Position numbers and translations under genes: made by a program
The notes under the pieces: generated by a model
Database searches by the model: none
What the model saw: only the letters and a program-made list of their open reading frames with translations
Told to the model about the DNA's origin: nothing
Assembly: GCA_032622095.1 (NCBI GenBank)
Contig: CP136065.1
Location: 213,324,151-213,388,150 of the forward strand
DNA: 64,000 nt
DNA from: Siphonodentalium dalli
Lineage: Eukaryota; Mollusca; Scaphopoda; Gadilida; Siphonodentaliidae
Direction: 5' to 3'
Part shown: in pieces, positions 51,996 through 63,392 of the stretch
How the letters are laid out: each line of letters opens with the position of its first letter
Numbering within the stretch: position 1 is the stretch's first letter

Positions 51996-52312
51996 ATATG
52001 AACATTCCTCCAAGTGTCAATAGACCATTTAACTGTTATTTTGATAAGTGATTGGAAGAACTTATCTAGTATAGTCAAAGTGTTAACCATCTGAACATTT
52101 CACACCAAAGAATAAGAATTATTCTGTACTTGTATCTTGTCGCCATACTGTTGTCTGCTGTTTTATCCTGAACACCCATCCAGATGACTAATCAACTATT
52201 CCAATGCATACTTTTATAAGTGAGAGAATCCATTCAATGTGGGATAAGGTCAATGCATTGAGAAATATTCTGAAATTTTTAAATCATATCCAGACTAAAA
52301 TATTTTAACTTA

Positions 52313-52742
52313 ACCCTTTCAGTGCCAGGGGCCAGTCTCATCGGCCCTAATTTACGGTCTGTAAAACCGGCCCTAAAAATTTTTTTTTTTTTATTTTGGG
52401 TATGCTTAAGCATGCTATAGCGAATTTAAAAACAAACTGGATAAAACCTTAGGGGCATGTTATAACTCAAAACTATCACCAAGTATTCATAGTAATAATT
52501 TTGATGCCCATGAAAAACGTAAGATTCTCTGGCACTAAACCTACAAAATAAGTTTGTTAAAGAATATAAGAAAAAATAATTAAAATTGTAAAAAATAATA
52601 ACAAATGATGAAAAATTGTTAGGCCAATGCATTCTCTTATATATGCGAGGCGACCTATGGTCGACTCGCATATATAAGAGAATGCATTGGCACAGGGTAT
52701 ATGGGTTGATACAAAAATCGGCCTTGGCACTGAAAGGGTTAA
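52313..52742. mobile_element. TTAA element with one family A hairpin
   Basis: TTAACCCTTTCAGTGCCA...TGGCACTGAAAGGGTTAA ends at TTAA sites; a single hairpin lies at 52619-52692. It is inserted in the same dispersed repeat as the elements near 27.6-28.9 kb. Confidence 0.8.
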
Positions 52743-53067
52743 TACATGTATCATTATATATGTTGGCGATGTCTGTTGACAAATCAATGTGACAGTTTAG
52801 TTTTCATGATAAAGGTTTGAACTCGCTATATTTTGTTATTGGAGAACTATAAAAACAAAGTTTATCTATTTCTTCTTACTCAGTAGTGATATTTTTTACA
52901 GATTGTTATATGTTTTGCAAATTTACCCACTGCAAGTGCCTTGGGTCCCTTTAATCTCAAGTAGTTTTGATTCAAATAAGTACAGTAGTTACATATCATC
53001 AGCAAAGAGAAAATCATGTCGTGGTAAATTTCCAAACAAGAGGTATATGTGCACCATTCATTTACAG

Positions 53068-53186
53068 GGGCCACTTTTGATTTGGAGGCAGACTATTCGA
53101 ATCACAGTTACAGACTCCAATACTATACAACAGCATGTCGCTTCTGGAATGAGGAAGTCAGTGATTGGTCGACTCGTGGATGTGAA
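53068..53186 (+). CDS. polycystin-1-like gene, visible exon 13: first half of the GPS motif
   Basis: 119 nt, phase 1 in and 0 out; acceptor CATTTACAG, donor GTATGT. After completing one codon it encodes ATFDLEADYSNHSYRLQYYTTACRFWNEEVSDWSTRGCE. The C-x2-W...W-S-x2-GC pattern is the first half of a GPS motif. It sits in a different frame from the longest ORF there, but its phase is exactly what is needed to join exons 12 and 14. Confidence 0.92.
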
Positions 53187-53640
53187 GTATGTATGGGAGC
53201 TTAATTCACATATCTCTATGCACCATGAAAATAATTAAGTCATAGATTACTGGTGAACTGATAGTATTTGTGAAACTTGCGATTTAGTTTCACTTCAGAA
53301 AATGTCTTTTCATGCATATGGCAAAAATTAAAATATAACGATAGACATAATGTTGCCATATTCATAACTACACCATGATGTATGCAGTTTTGATTCTTCC
53401 ACAATGGCAACACACTGTGACCGCGCTCAGTTTTGATGATGCGGATTGCAGAACTATATTGCCTAGAAACTGTGACAAATAATCGGCAGGTGTGTGGCAC
53501 ATATTCACGGGTTTAGAACTCATGTTTACCCCAAATTTTAAGAGTAGACTGAACAATACAAACAACCAAGAATATGAAATTTAGTTCAGTTGAAATTCAG
53601 AGAATAGCACGAGCATCAACCAGTCTAGGCGTATATATAC

Positions 53641-53744
53641 AGTAATGCCCTAATTAATCGACTCCATTACCACAGCAGAATTATGGGTAATTTTTCAGGA
53701 TTTAGTCGGAAATATGGCTTGTTGCCATTCATCGGAAAGCTCTC
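53641..53744. mobile_element. family B MITE, single arm only
   Basis: CAGTAATGCCCTAATTAATC through ATCGGAAAGCTCTC, with no partner arm. Confidence 0.75.
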
Positions 53745-53856
53745 GGGTCTAGTCAATGCAAACTCCAGGCAGAGTTATCTCCCATCGCTCCTCTGAGATA
53801 CCACTGCCACAAGGACATTTGTATTTTTTTTATTTTAATAATTACATTTTTTTAAA

Positions 53857-54356
53857 GGTACGGTTGGCCTTGGCGGTGGGTATCCTGTAAAAATATTTCC
53901 ACCCGTCAAAAACCGCCACAAACAGAAAGAACATCAAAATGTAGACAGACTTTGTCCGTATACAAATAAGAAATATCGCATAAACAGTATGTTATTGTCA
54001 TTTGTTTGACCATTGTTATGTAAACAAAAGCATAAAAAGTTACTTTTCTGGTGTTTGTTTATATTATGATGGTAAACATAAAGAGCGTTCTTTGTTGGTG
54101 AATTCCTGATATGGAACAAATAAAGAGCGTTTATGCCATTTTTGTGTGATTAGCCAGTACCATTGTGCTGTCTTCTGTAACACAATCAGGCTCTTGCTTA
54201 GGTAAAATATAGTAGGTCTTTATGATAACATGCTGTTTACGCGATAGTCATGGTATATATGAACGAAACTGTATGCATTTTAATGTTTTTCAGTTTAAGG
54301 TGATTGGAACAAATATGAATATTTTCGACAACTAAGGCCTCACGTGCCTTTAAAAT
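53857..54356. mobile_element. dispersed MITE family S, copy 2
   Basis: TTTAAAGGTACGG...CACGTGCCTTTAAA, about 500 bp, similar to 33448-33960. Confidence 0.65.
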
Positions 54357-55822
54357 AATTTACTGTATTACAGCATTACTGTATCTCCAGTAAGTCTATA
54401 CCTTAAAATGTATATAAGACTGCTGACACCTGGTAGATCTGGCAATGACATTATTCTACTTAGTTTGTAATTACGTCCTCTATAGGGTGTATAATGCCAG
54501 GCTGATCTGATGCTGTCATGGGAGCTTTGGAGTAAATATGATTAAATAGTACTCGCTATGTGTGTACCGGTTAGACTTTTATAGGATATATGTATTCGCG
54601 GATGTATCTTCGCGGATGAGTCATTGATGCAGTATGTAACACTTATGACCACGTTAATTGCTTTCTATAGTTAGGTGTGAACATGGCTTGGGTGGTCTTG
54701 AAGATAGCGCAGGCCATAATTCACAAATGCCTGAACAATTCTTAAAATTCCAAAGCCCACCGATCGAGAAAAAGCTATATATTTCCAATTGTAATACACA
54801 ATTCAAGGATAAACTGTTCCAAATCCTCAAAAACAGACCCTGAGCACAAACATCACAGAGAGCACGGGCTAATGGGTACCTTGATAGTACAGGAGAAATT
54901 ATATCATCCATTTCAAAGTCAATAATTATCGATAAAAAACCCAACTTTTGTTTAAAAAAAATTCCGGTATCGCTATATCTAATATGTTAATCTCCCCAAA
55001 TCAATCGCATATTTGAACCAAGTCATCGCTAACTTCCATAATATTTCAGCAATGGATTTTACTCTTTGCATGACTAAATTTCTCAGGACAACCTACTGGC
55101 CACATCCCTCATCAAATCATCACCAAACTTTATATGGATTTTTGGGGTGGTCTCTAGATTGGATCTGTCAATTTTTCTCCTCAAAATTTTTTTTAAATCA
55201 TGGCTGCCAGCAGCCATCTTATTTATCTGGAAATGTGTGGGGTTTTTTGTGTCCATCCGTGCATATATCTCAATCAATAGTTATAGAATCTAAATGAAAT
55301 TTAGTATGGAGGTTCATCATGACTACTTACAATATAGACTGCTCACTTTTTCCATTTTAGAGTTATCCTTCTTTGTCAATCTGGAAATCATTTCTTTTTG
55401 TCAAATCAAGCAGATATCCCAACCATGGGTTGTCAGATCTGAATGAAATTTGGTATGGATGTTTGCCATTATGAATGCTTTTAAAGGAATGGCATTGTTT
55501 GCATTTTCAATTTCTCTCAGTTATCGACCTTATGGTTTCTCTATTGTTTGCAATTTTGGTTTGTCCGACTTGGTATAATTCAAATAAATAGGAACCAAAA
55601 TTCAAAATTCTTTGGTATCCATGCATGTTTTATTTAGTTATCACAGGAAGATTAAGACATCTTTCGAATTAAGCCACATCATAAAATTAATAAACCTCTG
55701 CGGGAAGCCACTTGTTAGGATTAGTATGAGGTTTGAACTTTGAAGATTATAACATCACTTTAAACCACTCATCTTGTATTATCTGGGATTGTGTATCATA
55801 AATTTTCTATTTCAAACAACAG
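54357..55822. other. intron, no gene recognised
   Basis: 54540-54700 resembles family F (50.99 kb). From 55010 to 55480 a degenerate repeat with TCTAAATGAAATTTAGTATGG (55291) and TCTGAATGAAATTTGGTATGG (55437) recurs. Otherwise featureless. Confidence 0.45.
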
Positions 55823-56053
55823 GTCAGCAATGAGACAACACTACAGGAGACGCGGTGTCTCTGCAATCATTTAACAGCCTTCGGAGGTGATATGGCGGTA
55901 CCTCCAAACACGATAGACTTCAGTAGCGTTTGGGCAAAGTTTGGTAACCTCGGAGAGAACGCTGCCGTATTCTCGACCATCATCTCACTGCTTAGTCTCT
56001 ACGTCATTCTCCTAGTATGGGCAAGAAGAGCTGACAAAAAAGATGTTATGAAG
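55823..56053 (+). CDS. polycystin-1-like gene, visible exon 14: GPS cleavage site and first transmembrane helix
   Basis: 77 codons, phase 0 at both ends; acceptor CAAACAACAG, donor GTAAGC. Encodes VSNETTLQETRCLCNHLTAFGG, the C-x-C-x-HLT-x-F second half of the GPS, where GAIN autoproteolysis cleaves between Leu and Thr. Next are an acidic/Asn-rich juxtamembrane segment and a hydrophobic helix (VFSTIISLLSLYVILLVWA) followed by a basic cytoplasmic stretch (RRADKKDVMK). In the family a PLAT domain and ten further helices follow; those exons are not found before 64 kb. Confidence 0.95.
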
Positions 56054-56394
56054 GTAAGCTATCCAAACTAAGGCACATACTTTATATTTTGTTTTACCTG
56101 GCAATCTCTCGCTGATTTATAGTGTCTTAGGCCACAACAATAAAAAACCTTGTTTACGAACATTTGGGCTGAAAAATATGGGAGGCCAAATTCACTTTTA
56201 ATAATTATTTGCGCTTAAGCGCAATTATTTGTGCTTAAGCTCAAATATTTGTGCTTAAGCTCAAATATGTACATTTCATTCCCAATCAATATAGATCTTC
56301 CCTTAAAAATAAGATAGGCTTCCCCATGTTTGAACTTCTAATGTGTGGTGGACTCTGCCAATATCAACAGGGTGTGTTAGGTAATGGTTTTTAG

Positions 56395-58345
56395 CTCACC
56401 TGAGACGAAGTCTCCGGTGGAGCTATAGTCATCACTCCTCGTCCGTCGTCCGTCCATCCGTCCGTCCATCCATCTGTCTGTCAACAATTCTTTGAACATC
56501 TTCTCCTCTGGAACTGTAAGACCGAATTGGTTCATATTTGGTGTGGATGTTCCCTAGGTGACTCTCATTCAGATTTGTTCAAATGAGGACACTGGGTCAA
56601 ATAGTTGCGAAGCCAGGACCATAACTCTGTAATTCTTACAACGACTTCTTCTCAAATTTCACTGGGCCAAATGGGTTCATATTTGGTACAAAGGGTCCTT
56701 GGGGGACTGTTATTCAGATTTGTTCAAATGAGGTCGCTGGGTTAAATGTGGGCGGAGCCAGTGACATAACTTAAAAAAAAAATTGTTTTGTTAAATTCAG
56801 ATTTTTGGAATTTTCACCATACTCAATTTAACAAACAAAAAATAATTTTTGTAATCATTTTATAAAATTTGAAAAAAGTGACACCATTATAACATCTGCA
56901 GAGTTATGAAATTTTAATCTTTAATCTTCTGAAATTACAGAAATATTCCATTACCCACCCCCCCCCTCGCACATGGCCCAGACCCACCCCCCACCCTGCA
57001 CCCAACCAACATCCCTTCCAACGGATATCATTTCCAGCTTCCAACTTTAATACCTGTTCTATTAAAGTTGCAGATATCTCTTTGTGGATAGACAGAGAAA
57101 CACAGGTCATTAATCTAGATTAGACTAATATGTCACTGACAGCTTGTATAAACATACTGCTAGCAATTTTAAACAAACTGCTTGAATTTAGTGTGTCTGA
57201 CATTTGCAGAATGAGGTCCCCAGAGGGTGAATTTAGTGATGCTATCCCACACAGTAGGCTAGCATCACCAAATTCACCCTCTGGAAACCTCATTCTGCTT
57301 GGGCCTCATCTTCTGGGAAGTATCCATAGTATCAAATTAACATTGTTTTTAGTTACATTTCCCTTCTAGGAAGTTTCTATATCCCCTAACTTGCAGAAGA
57401 TAAAATTCATAATTGAGGTGCCTAATGGGTGAACATCAACTTCCAACTGGGGAACTTCAATCTTATCTTAGGTCTGCCATAGCAGTTGAGGGCCTTAGCA
57501 GAATGAGGTCCCCAGAGGGTGAATTTAGTGATGCTAGCCCACTGTGCAGGATAGCGTTACTAAAGTCACTTTCTGGGGGACCTCATTCTGCAAATGACAG
57601 ACACACTATCACACTATTTCAAGGCTTGATTGTATAATACATTGTGTTGCTTGAGGCCAGGCACATACAATGTAGGAATAGCACACTATTTGCAGGCTTG
57701 CTCCTTTGGTATTGTGATTCAGATTTGTTCAATCAGGGTCACCAGGTCAAGTAGGTGCAAGGCCAGCTACATTACTCTTTCTCTCCATAGTAATTCATTA
57801 TGTGTCTTCTATGCAAGAATCAAATGGCCTATTTCGCTTATATTTGGTATGAAATTACCTTGGGCGACAGATTTGTGAAAATGGGATCACAAAGTCTAAT
57901 AAGGGTAGAGCCAGAGACTTAACTATTTCACTGCATAGTAATTCTTAAAATATGTTTTTTCAAGAACTAGTTGGCTTATTTAGCATGGAATGTTCTTCCT
58001 GACTGCAATTCAGATTTTTATAATGGGGCCACCTGGTCAAATAGGGGCCAAACAAAGGACAGTTTCCCTCTTAATATGCTTCCTTCACAAGGACCATCAG
58101 GTCTATTTTGCTGATATTTATCATATGTATGAAGGGTTCTTTGGTGTCTGGGATTCAATTTAATTCAGATGATGTCACCGGGTTAAATAGGGTGGGATCA
58201 GGGACATAACTATATGTCTCTATAGTAATTCTTAAAAAGTCTTCTCAGGAGAGGTTGGACTATTTAGCTTACATATAGTATGGAGCAATCAGGAGGATCC
58301 TTTAGTGACTGAGATTCAGATTTGTTAAAATGAGGTCAACCTGTC
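56395..58345. repeat. degenerate tandem repeat with AGCTCACCTGAGACG start
   Basis: Starts AGCTCACCTGAGACGAAGTC and a CGTCCGTC tract, then about ten diverged monomers with TTCAGATTTGTTCAAATGAGG and CAAATAGG.GC.GAGCCAGG.ACATAACT. Interrupted by a family C element (57180-57620). Similar satellites are familiar from bivalve and other marine invertebrate introns. Confidence 0.65.
57180..57620. mobile_element. family C long form
   Basis: AGTGTGTCTGACATTTGCAG to CAAATGACAGACACACTATC, with the same spacer as 44.2 kb. Confidence 0.7.
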
Positions 58346-59141
58346 AAGAAATGGCGGGGCTATGGGGAGTTAACACTTTTGTGTCTAATAAAATCATTGA
58401 AATACCAAATTCATTAAAACATCTACCTTGGAACCACCTGACTGATTAATCTGACATACATGTATTGTGTTTTGGGTCCATGGATAATTGGGCTGCAAAC
58501 ATGTCTAAATGGCTTTAGAAAAAGGCGCTTGTGAGATTGGAAATTTCCAACAATTGAGAAAGTTTGAGGTGTCAGTTGTGAAATTCCAACCTAAGAATTG
58601 GGAGTCTGTAGCCCGGTCGGGAGGGGATTTGTTGAACTGGAGGAGGGGGTGATCAGTAGTGTACAATTGGTAATTTCAAGGTGGATTTTCACCAATCTAC
58701 ATATACATGTACGTGAAGTCTCTCTAGCCACATATCCTGTTTAGAGCTATTTCTTTTAAAGTGATTATGAAAAGTTCTGACTGTTGTGGTCTCCAGAGTC
58801 CCAGTCTTATCAGTCTTTGCAGTCTGATGACCCATAGTCATTGACTGTCTTGTTAATTTCCTTAATTATTTACTCTTAAGTGCAAATAATTGTGCTTAAG
58901 CGCAAACAATTGTACTTAAGGCTAAATAGCTTATTTGTGCTTAAGCGTAATTATATTATTTGCGCTTAAGCACAACTATCTGCGCCTAAGCGCAAATAGA
59001 TGAGCTTATGTTAAAATAATTCTGCTCAAGCACAAATAATTGCGCTTAAGCACAAATAATTATTAAAAGTGTATTTGGACTCTATATAAAAAAAGTAGAT
59101 AGAGGAGGGGAAAAAATAAAAATAAAAATATGCATCATCAC

Positions 59142-60274
59142 TAGGGCCCGACGAATCGGCAATTTCAACATCGAATCGAAATCGAATCGAATCTTTTTCA
59201 AACACTTCAGTAGATTCGCGTTACCGATCAGTGGGACGTACATGTACGAGCAAAACTGGGGGCAAATGTCCGATGATTTATAACGTCAGTGAGATAACTC
59301 AGATTACAAAGGATGTTTATTAAACTTAATTTATATGCGATGATATGAACAATATTTTATCTCAGTTTAAAACAGTGTAATATATGAGAATGGCACATCA
59401 TTTCATAGTTGTGCCACTGCGCTATGCGTGGTTGAAGTTCGTGAAAAGTAAGCAATTTGGAACTTTGGAGTCATTGGAGTCTGTTTCGAGTCAATGCAAA
59501 CACAAACTCTTCTGCGCATCAGGTACGCTTCACCCTAGGCCTGCCGCGCACACCAGGCACGCGCGATATCAATATTGCGCATCGTGACTTGGGAATGGCG
59601 CATACGCCAAGGGGATTACAGGAACTATAGTATCCCAACTTGGGCCAGTCCGTCGGAACGCTGAATGGACAATAATATTCCATTTCTAGGAAAACATATA
59701 TGCTGTTTAAAGATGTTGGTCGGATTTGGAGACAACATAATGGAGCCCAAAATGTTTAATTAATATATCTATATCGTTTTAAATTTTAATATACAAATAT
59801 GTCCCAAAAGAAATTCACTTGCTTCGGCAGCTGGGGCCGGACTATATCGTGGCATTGCTGGTTTTATGTGGTAGAGGAAACCGCGTGTGTGCTACGATTA
59901 CGGTACAACCGTGATGAACATGTGAACCATCACAGACCTACCTGCAGGTTGCATGAGTTGCACCGACCTTCCATGAGTAACCAGCACTGGGACTGGGAGG
60001 CCAATATATATATGAGCAGTGAGCTATTGGGCAACTTACCATGTACACATTGGACCACGAGGTCCCATCTGCAGGTGTTAGCGGAAGGCGACTCAGGTTC
60101 AGTATTGGGGATATAATGAAATTTGTTTATAGATAATGCAGTCTATTCCCAATGATAAAGGACTTGTATATAACGATTTGAAATATCCCGAATCACCCGA
60201 CCGCTTTCGAATCGAATCAAATCGGAACATAAGATTCGAAATTGAATCAAATCTCGAAGCTTCGTCGGGCCCTA
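59142..60274. mobile_element. hAT-like element with perfect 8-bp TSD and a 105-codon ORF
   Basis: TIRs TAGGGCCCGACGAATCG and the complement of CGAAGCTTCGTCGGGCCCTA, flanked by ATCATCAC (59134-59141 and 60275-60282). A plus-strand ORF at 59799-60116 (MSQKKFTCFGSWGRTI...) has many Trp/His/Cys but no hAT dimerisation block that I recognise. It may be a captured host fragment or chance. Confidence 0.82.
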
Positions 60275-60554
60275 ATCATCACAACAATTAACAAATAGCA
60301 GAATTATACATGAATTTCAAAAGATAAGTTTCACTCGACTCAAATTATCAAAATAAATTGAAGTATTTCTTCCCATAAAGCTGTATGAATAATGGAAAAT
60401 AAGGTAGAAGAAAATATAAATTACCGACCGCTGTGACCAGATAATTCATATTTAACCAGCATGAACATAAACCAATCATATAAAAGTTATAATTTTATTA
60501 CAATATTGAGGAAGCATTGTCGGAGCCTATTACATTGCTGTTGCCTTACATACC

Positions 60555-60941
60555 TTGTTTAGTGTGCCTGTCATTTGTAGAATGAGGTCCCCAGAGGGTG
60601 AGTTTAGTGACGCATCCCGTATAACGAGCTAGCATCACTAAATTCACCCTCTGGGAACCTCATTCTGCATGGTCTCATCTGCTATGGGATACATAGACTA
60701 TGATTGAAGTTCCCAATGGTGACTATTGTGATGTACACCCATTGGGAGCCTCGATTATGCAATGTGTCGTCTGCCAATTTGGGGATATAGACGAACTAAA
60801 CTAAAAAAGATATAGAATCTATGTGAAGAAGTTTCTATTGAAATTTGATAATAAAAAAACTTTCCAGAGAAGATGAGGCCTGAGCAGAATGAGGTCCCCA
60901 GAGGGTGAATGCTAGTTATGCTAGCGCGCTAGGATAGCTAT
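60555..60941. mobile_element. family C long form, left part (interrupted)
   Basis: Starts AGTGTGCCTGTCATTTGTAG and reaches its second palindromic end at 60895, where the next element is inserted. The remainder is 63311-63392. Confidence 0.7.
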
Positions 60942-61269
60942 GAGGGTGATGACCCCCTTTTCGTACGCCGGATGCGGGGTCTGTTATGGCGTATTCCGGA
61001 TGCCAGACCACCGTACGCCGGATGCCGTCGGGCACATATATCCAATGCCGGATGCTTCCATTGATAATTTTTATTGGCGTTAAACAGCAAAAACACAACG
61101 AAATTACGTCCGCTAATTTATATTTCTTTGCTCGGACACTCTATTTTCCACAATTTAGCTAATTATACGTCTCGTTATCACATCTGACATATCTAAATAG
61201 TGATAATTAATATATCGTACCTACTGTTAAAATAAATCTCAATGCTTATCTGCGATATCGGTTTGTTAT

Positions 61270-61532
61270 ATTATCTTGCCGATAAAGATGGATAACGCCA
61301 AAATCAAATGGTATAATCACTTGATATTAGAGTTATCCATCATTATTTGCAAGATCGTCCGTTTGACCTCGTGTTTCTGGTAATCAAAAATTTGAAATAA
61401 CAAACTTCAAAACTCTATATTGATCAATCTGAGCTTTGAAGGGTGAGTTCATCGACTAGAATCAAATATTTTTACCCTCGAAAGAAATAGTAATTTAGGA
61501 GCGTCTGATCGGATTGTGTACCTTTAATATTG
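61270..61532. mobile_element. family D MITE, copy 5 (partial)
   Basis: Ends TGATCGGATTGTGTACCTTTAA; the left terminus is missing. Confidence 0.55.
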
Positions 61533-62189
61533 TATTAAAATTATATAAATTACGATTTAAATTAAGATAATGAATACATGTTTTGACTGAAAATTTATAA
61601 TACGCCAATTAGCGTTCGACCAATGTCAGTTATCTTTTGAGCTACGGTGACTGGTCCCTTATCCAAAGTAAATATCTTTAGTATTCGCTTGAGTTGTAAA
61701 ACGGACTGTCGTAATTACAATATATGCCTATGCATTGTATTCGCTCCACACACCTTCATTGATCAATTATAGTACGCACCCCCGATCATTCAATCAAAAT
61801 ATTCGTCCACCTTTGAGCGTTATAACACTAATATGACCCAATATGACCCAATATGGGCTGTGACTCTTATTAAAAAAATAAATGCATGGACATATGTAAT
61901 GTATCGACATGGACTGCAGGGAGGTGACAAGTGCCAAATATTTACAAGTTCACGGGTATGAAATAATATGCTACAAAATATAATTGGGCAGGAACATGAG
62001 TGCCCGTGCCTCACAAATGCTTCAATAATTAATCACTGATCAAATTGCATGATATTGCGAGTGTGTGGTGTGACATGAGGTGTTTGTAAACATGAATTAT
62101 TATAATCTTAACTCCTAGTATTATGTGAAATCATAACATTGTTAGATTTATTATACTATATTGCACATGTATAATGCTATACGTTTGTT

Positions 62190-62583
62190 AAAGGTCTCAA
62201 TCCGAATCAACGCTCGCAAATTACCATTTCCTTGGCTTCGGGGTGGGGGTGGGGGTAAAACATATTTGATTCGAGTCGAGGAACCCATCCATCACAGCTC
62301 CGAGTGATCAAATATCGATGTTTGAAATCTATTATTTTAAGTGGCCCAATAGACAGTCAACGAGAAGAATTTCATCGACCAAATTGCGGGTAAAGATGGA
62401 TAACTTTAAAATCAAGTGGCTTTTGACAATTCGTTGAACAAATTGTTGATACTATAGTTGATTGTGCTTTTCGTTATATTTGGCAATTATTAGATTCTGA
62501 TAACTGAATTGGCATTTTAAAACATGTTGTCGTTCTTGTTGGAATGTGATGATATGGAGACCCTCTGATTGAGTACCTTTAAT
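62190..62583. mobile_element. family D MITE, copy 6
   Basis: GTTAAAGGTCTCAATCCGAA to GATTGAGTACCTTTAA, with GGGTGGGGGTGGGGGT insertion near its left end. Confidence 0.6.
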
Positions 62584-63310
62584 TTGAAATATTAAATATT
62601 AAAAAGATGTTAGTTTTCTATTTGCGTGTCCCTGGTGTTCAATACTACCGTGTACGACCATGAACGGTCACCCAAGATTAGCTATAGGTGGTTTCCGCAC
62701 ATGCCACTTCAACTTCTCCTCATTCAGTATATTATACCACTCCTGTAATTTGGAACATGGTCTATGCCTTTCACCCCCACCCAATACGCCCTATCATGTC
62801 ATTAACTCCCAGCCATATTAGATCCACCATGCAGGTCCGGTTCCGTGGTATCAGAGATTCTTCCATGCAGCCGCGGTTCCGTGGTTTTATTGCTAGAGAT
62901 CAAAGTTATGGAGTATCATTTCCATATGTGGAGCTTTTGAATATTCATGACTTCCATATATGTCATCTATGGAAATGCTACTCCAAAACTCTGAACTGTA
63001 GCACTAAAACCACGGAACCGGACCTGGTGGGTCCAATATGGCCGCTAGTAAGTTAGACAGGGCGTATATATGTATGATATGTAAAAAGTTTAATCTTTCC
63101 GTAAAGCTGCTAAATCAAATCATTACTAGCCAATACGGAGACTAATTCCAATACCTCATGCCAACGTTCACTTTGTTCCTGAGTATGTTTTCAATAAATT
63201 TAATCAGATAGTATTCCGGATGCCGCCTCTCTGTTATGGCGTATTCCGGATGCCGGGGTCCATTTTAAGCCGGATGCCGGATGCTAGGGGGAGGGGGGGT
63301 CGTCACCCTC

Positions 63311-63392
63311 AGCTATGCGGGATAGCGTCACTAAATTCACCCTCTGGGTACCTCATTCTGCAAATGACAGGCACGCTAAACTCAGGCTTGTT
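63311..63392. mobile_element. family C long form, right end
   Basis: CACCCTCTGGGTACCTCATT through GACAGGCACGCTAAACTCAGG, continuing the copy interrupted at 60941. Confidence 0.75.

Larger units (their letters stand above)
56177..59085. mobile_element. large relative of the CTTAAG-palindrome element
   Basis: The left end TATGGGAGGCCAAATTCACT and the first palindromes (GCGCTTAAGCGC, 56209) match the 40.8-kb element. A long CTTAAG array (58868-59055) and AAAAGTGTATTTGGACTC form a diverged right end. Target duplications are not clear. It contains tandem repeats and a family C copy. Confidence 0.55.
60942..63310. mobile_element. 2.37-kb TIR element with 6-bp TSD inserted in a family C MITE
   Basis: Termini GAGGGTGATGACCCCC and GGGGGGTCGTCACCCTC, flanked by AGCTAT (60936-60941 and 63311-63316). 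Subterminal CCGGATGC repeats (60968-61055, 63208-63285) are arranged inversely. It holds two family D copies (61270-61532, 62190-62583) and an inverted pair CCGGTTCCGTGGT / ACCACGGAACCGG (62837, 63012). No transposase is recognised. Confidence 0.82.

Noticed and set aside
14335-52782. ORFs with CQCILLYMR.DHRSPRIYKRMHW
   Set aside because: They are translations of the family A hairpin; the peptide exists only because the hairpin lacks stops.
52903-53238. 111-codon ORF MLYVLQIYPLQVP...
   Set aside because: It reads through exon 13 in the wrong frame. The spliced frame, with correct phase and the GPS Cys/Trp pattern, is the real one.
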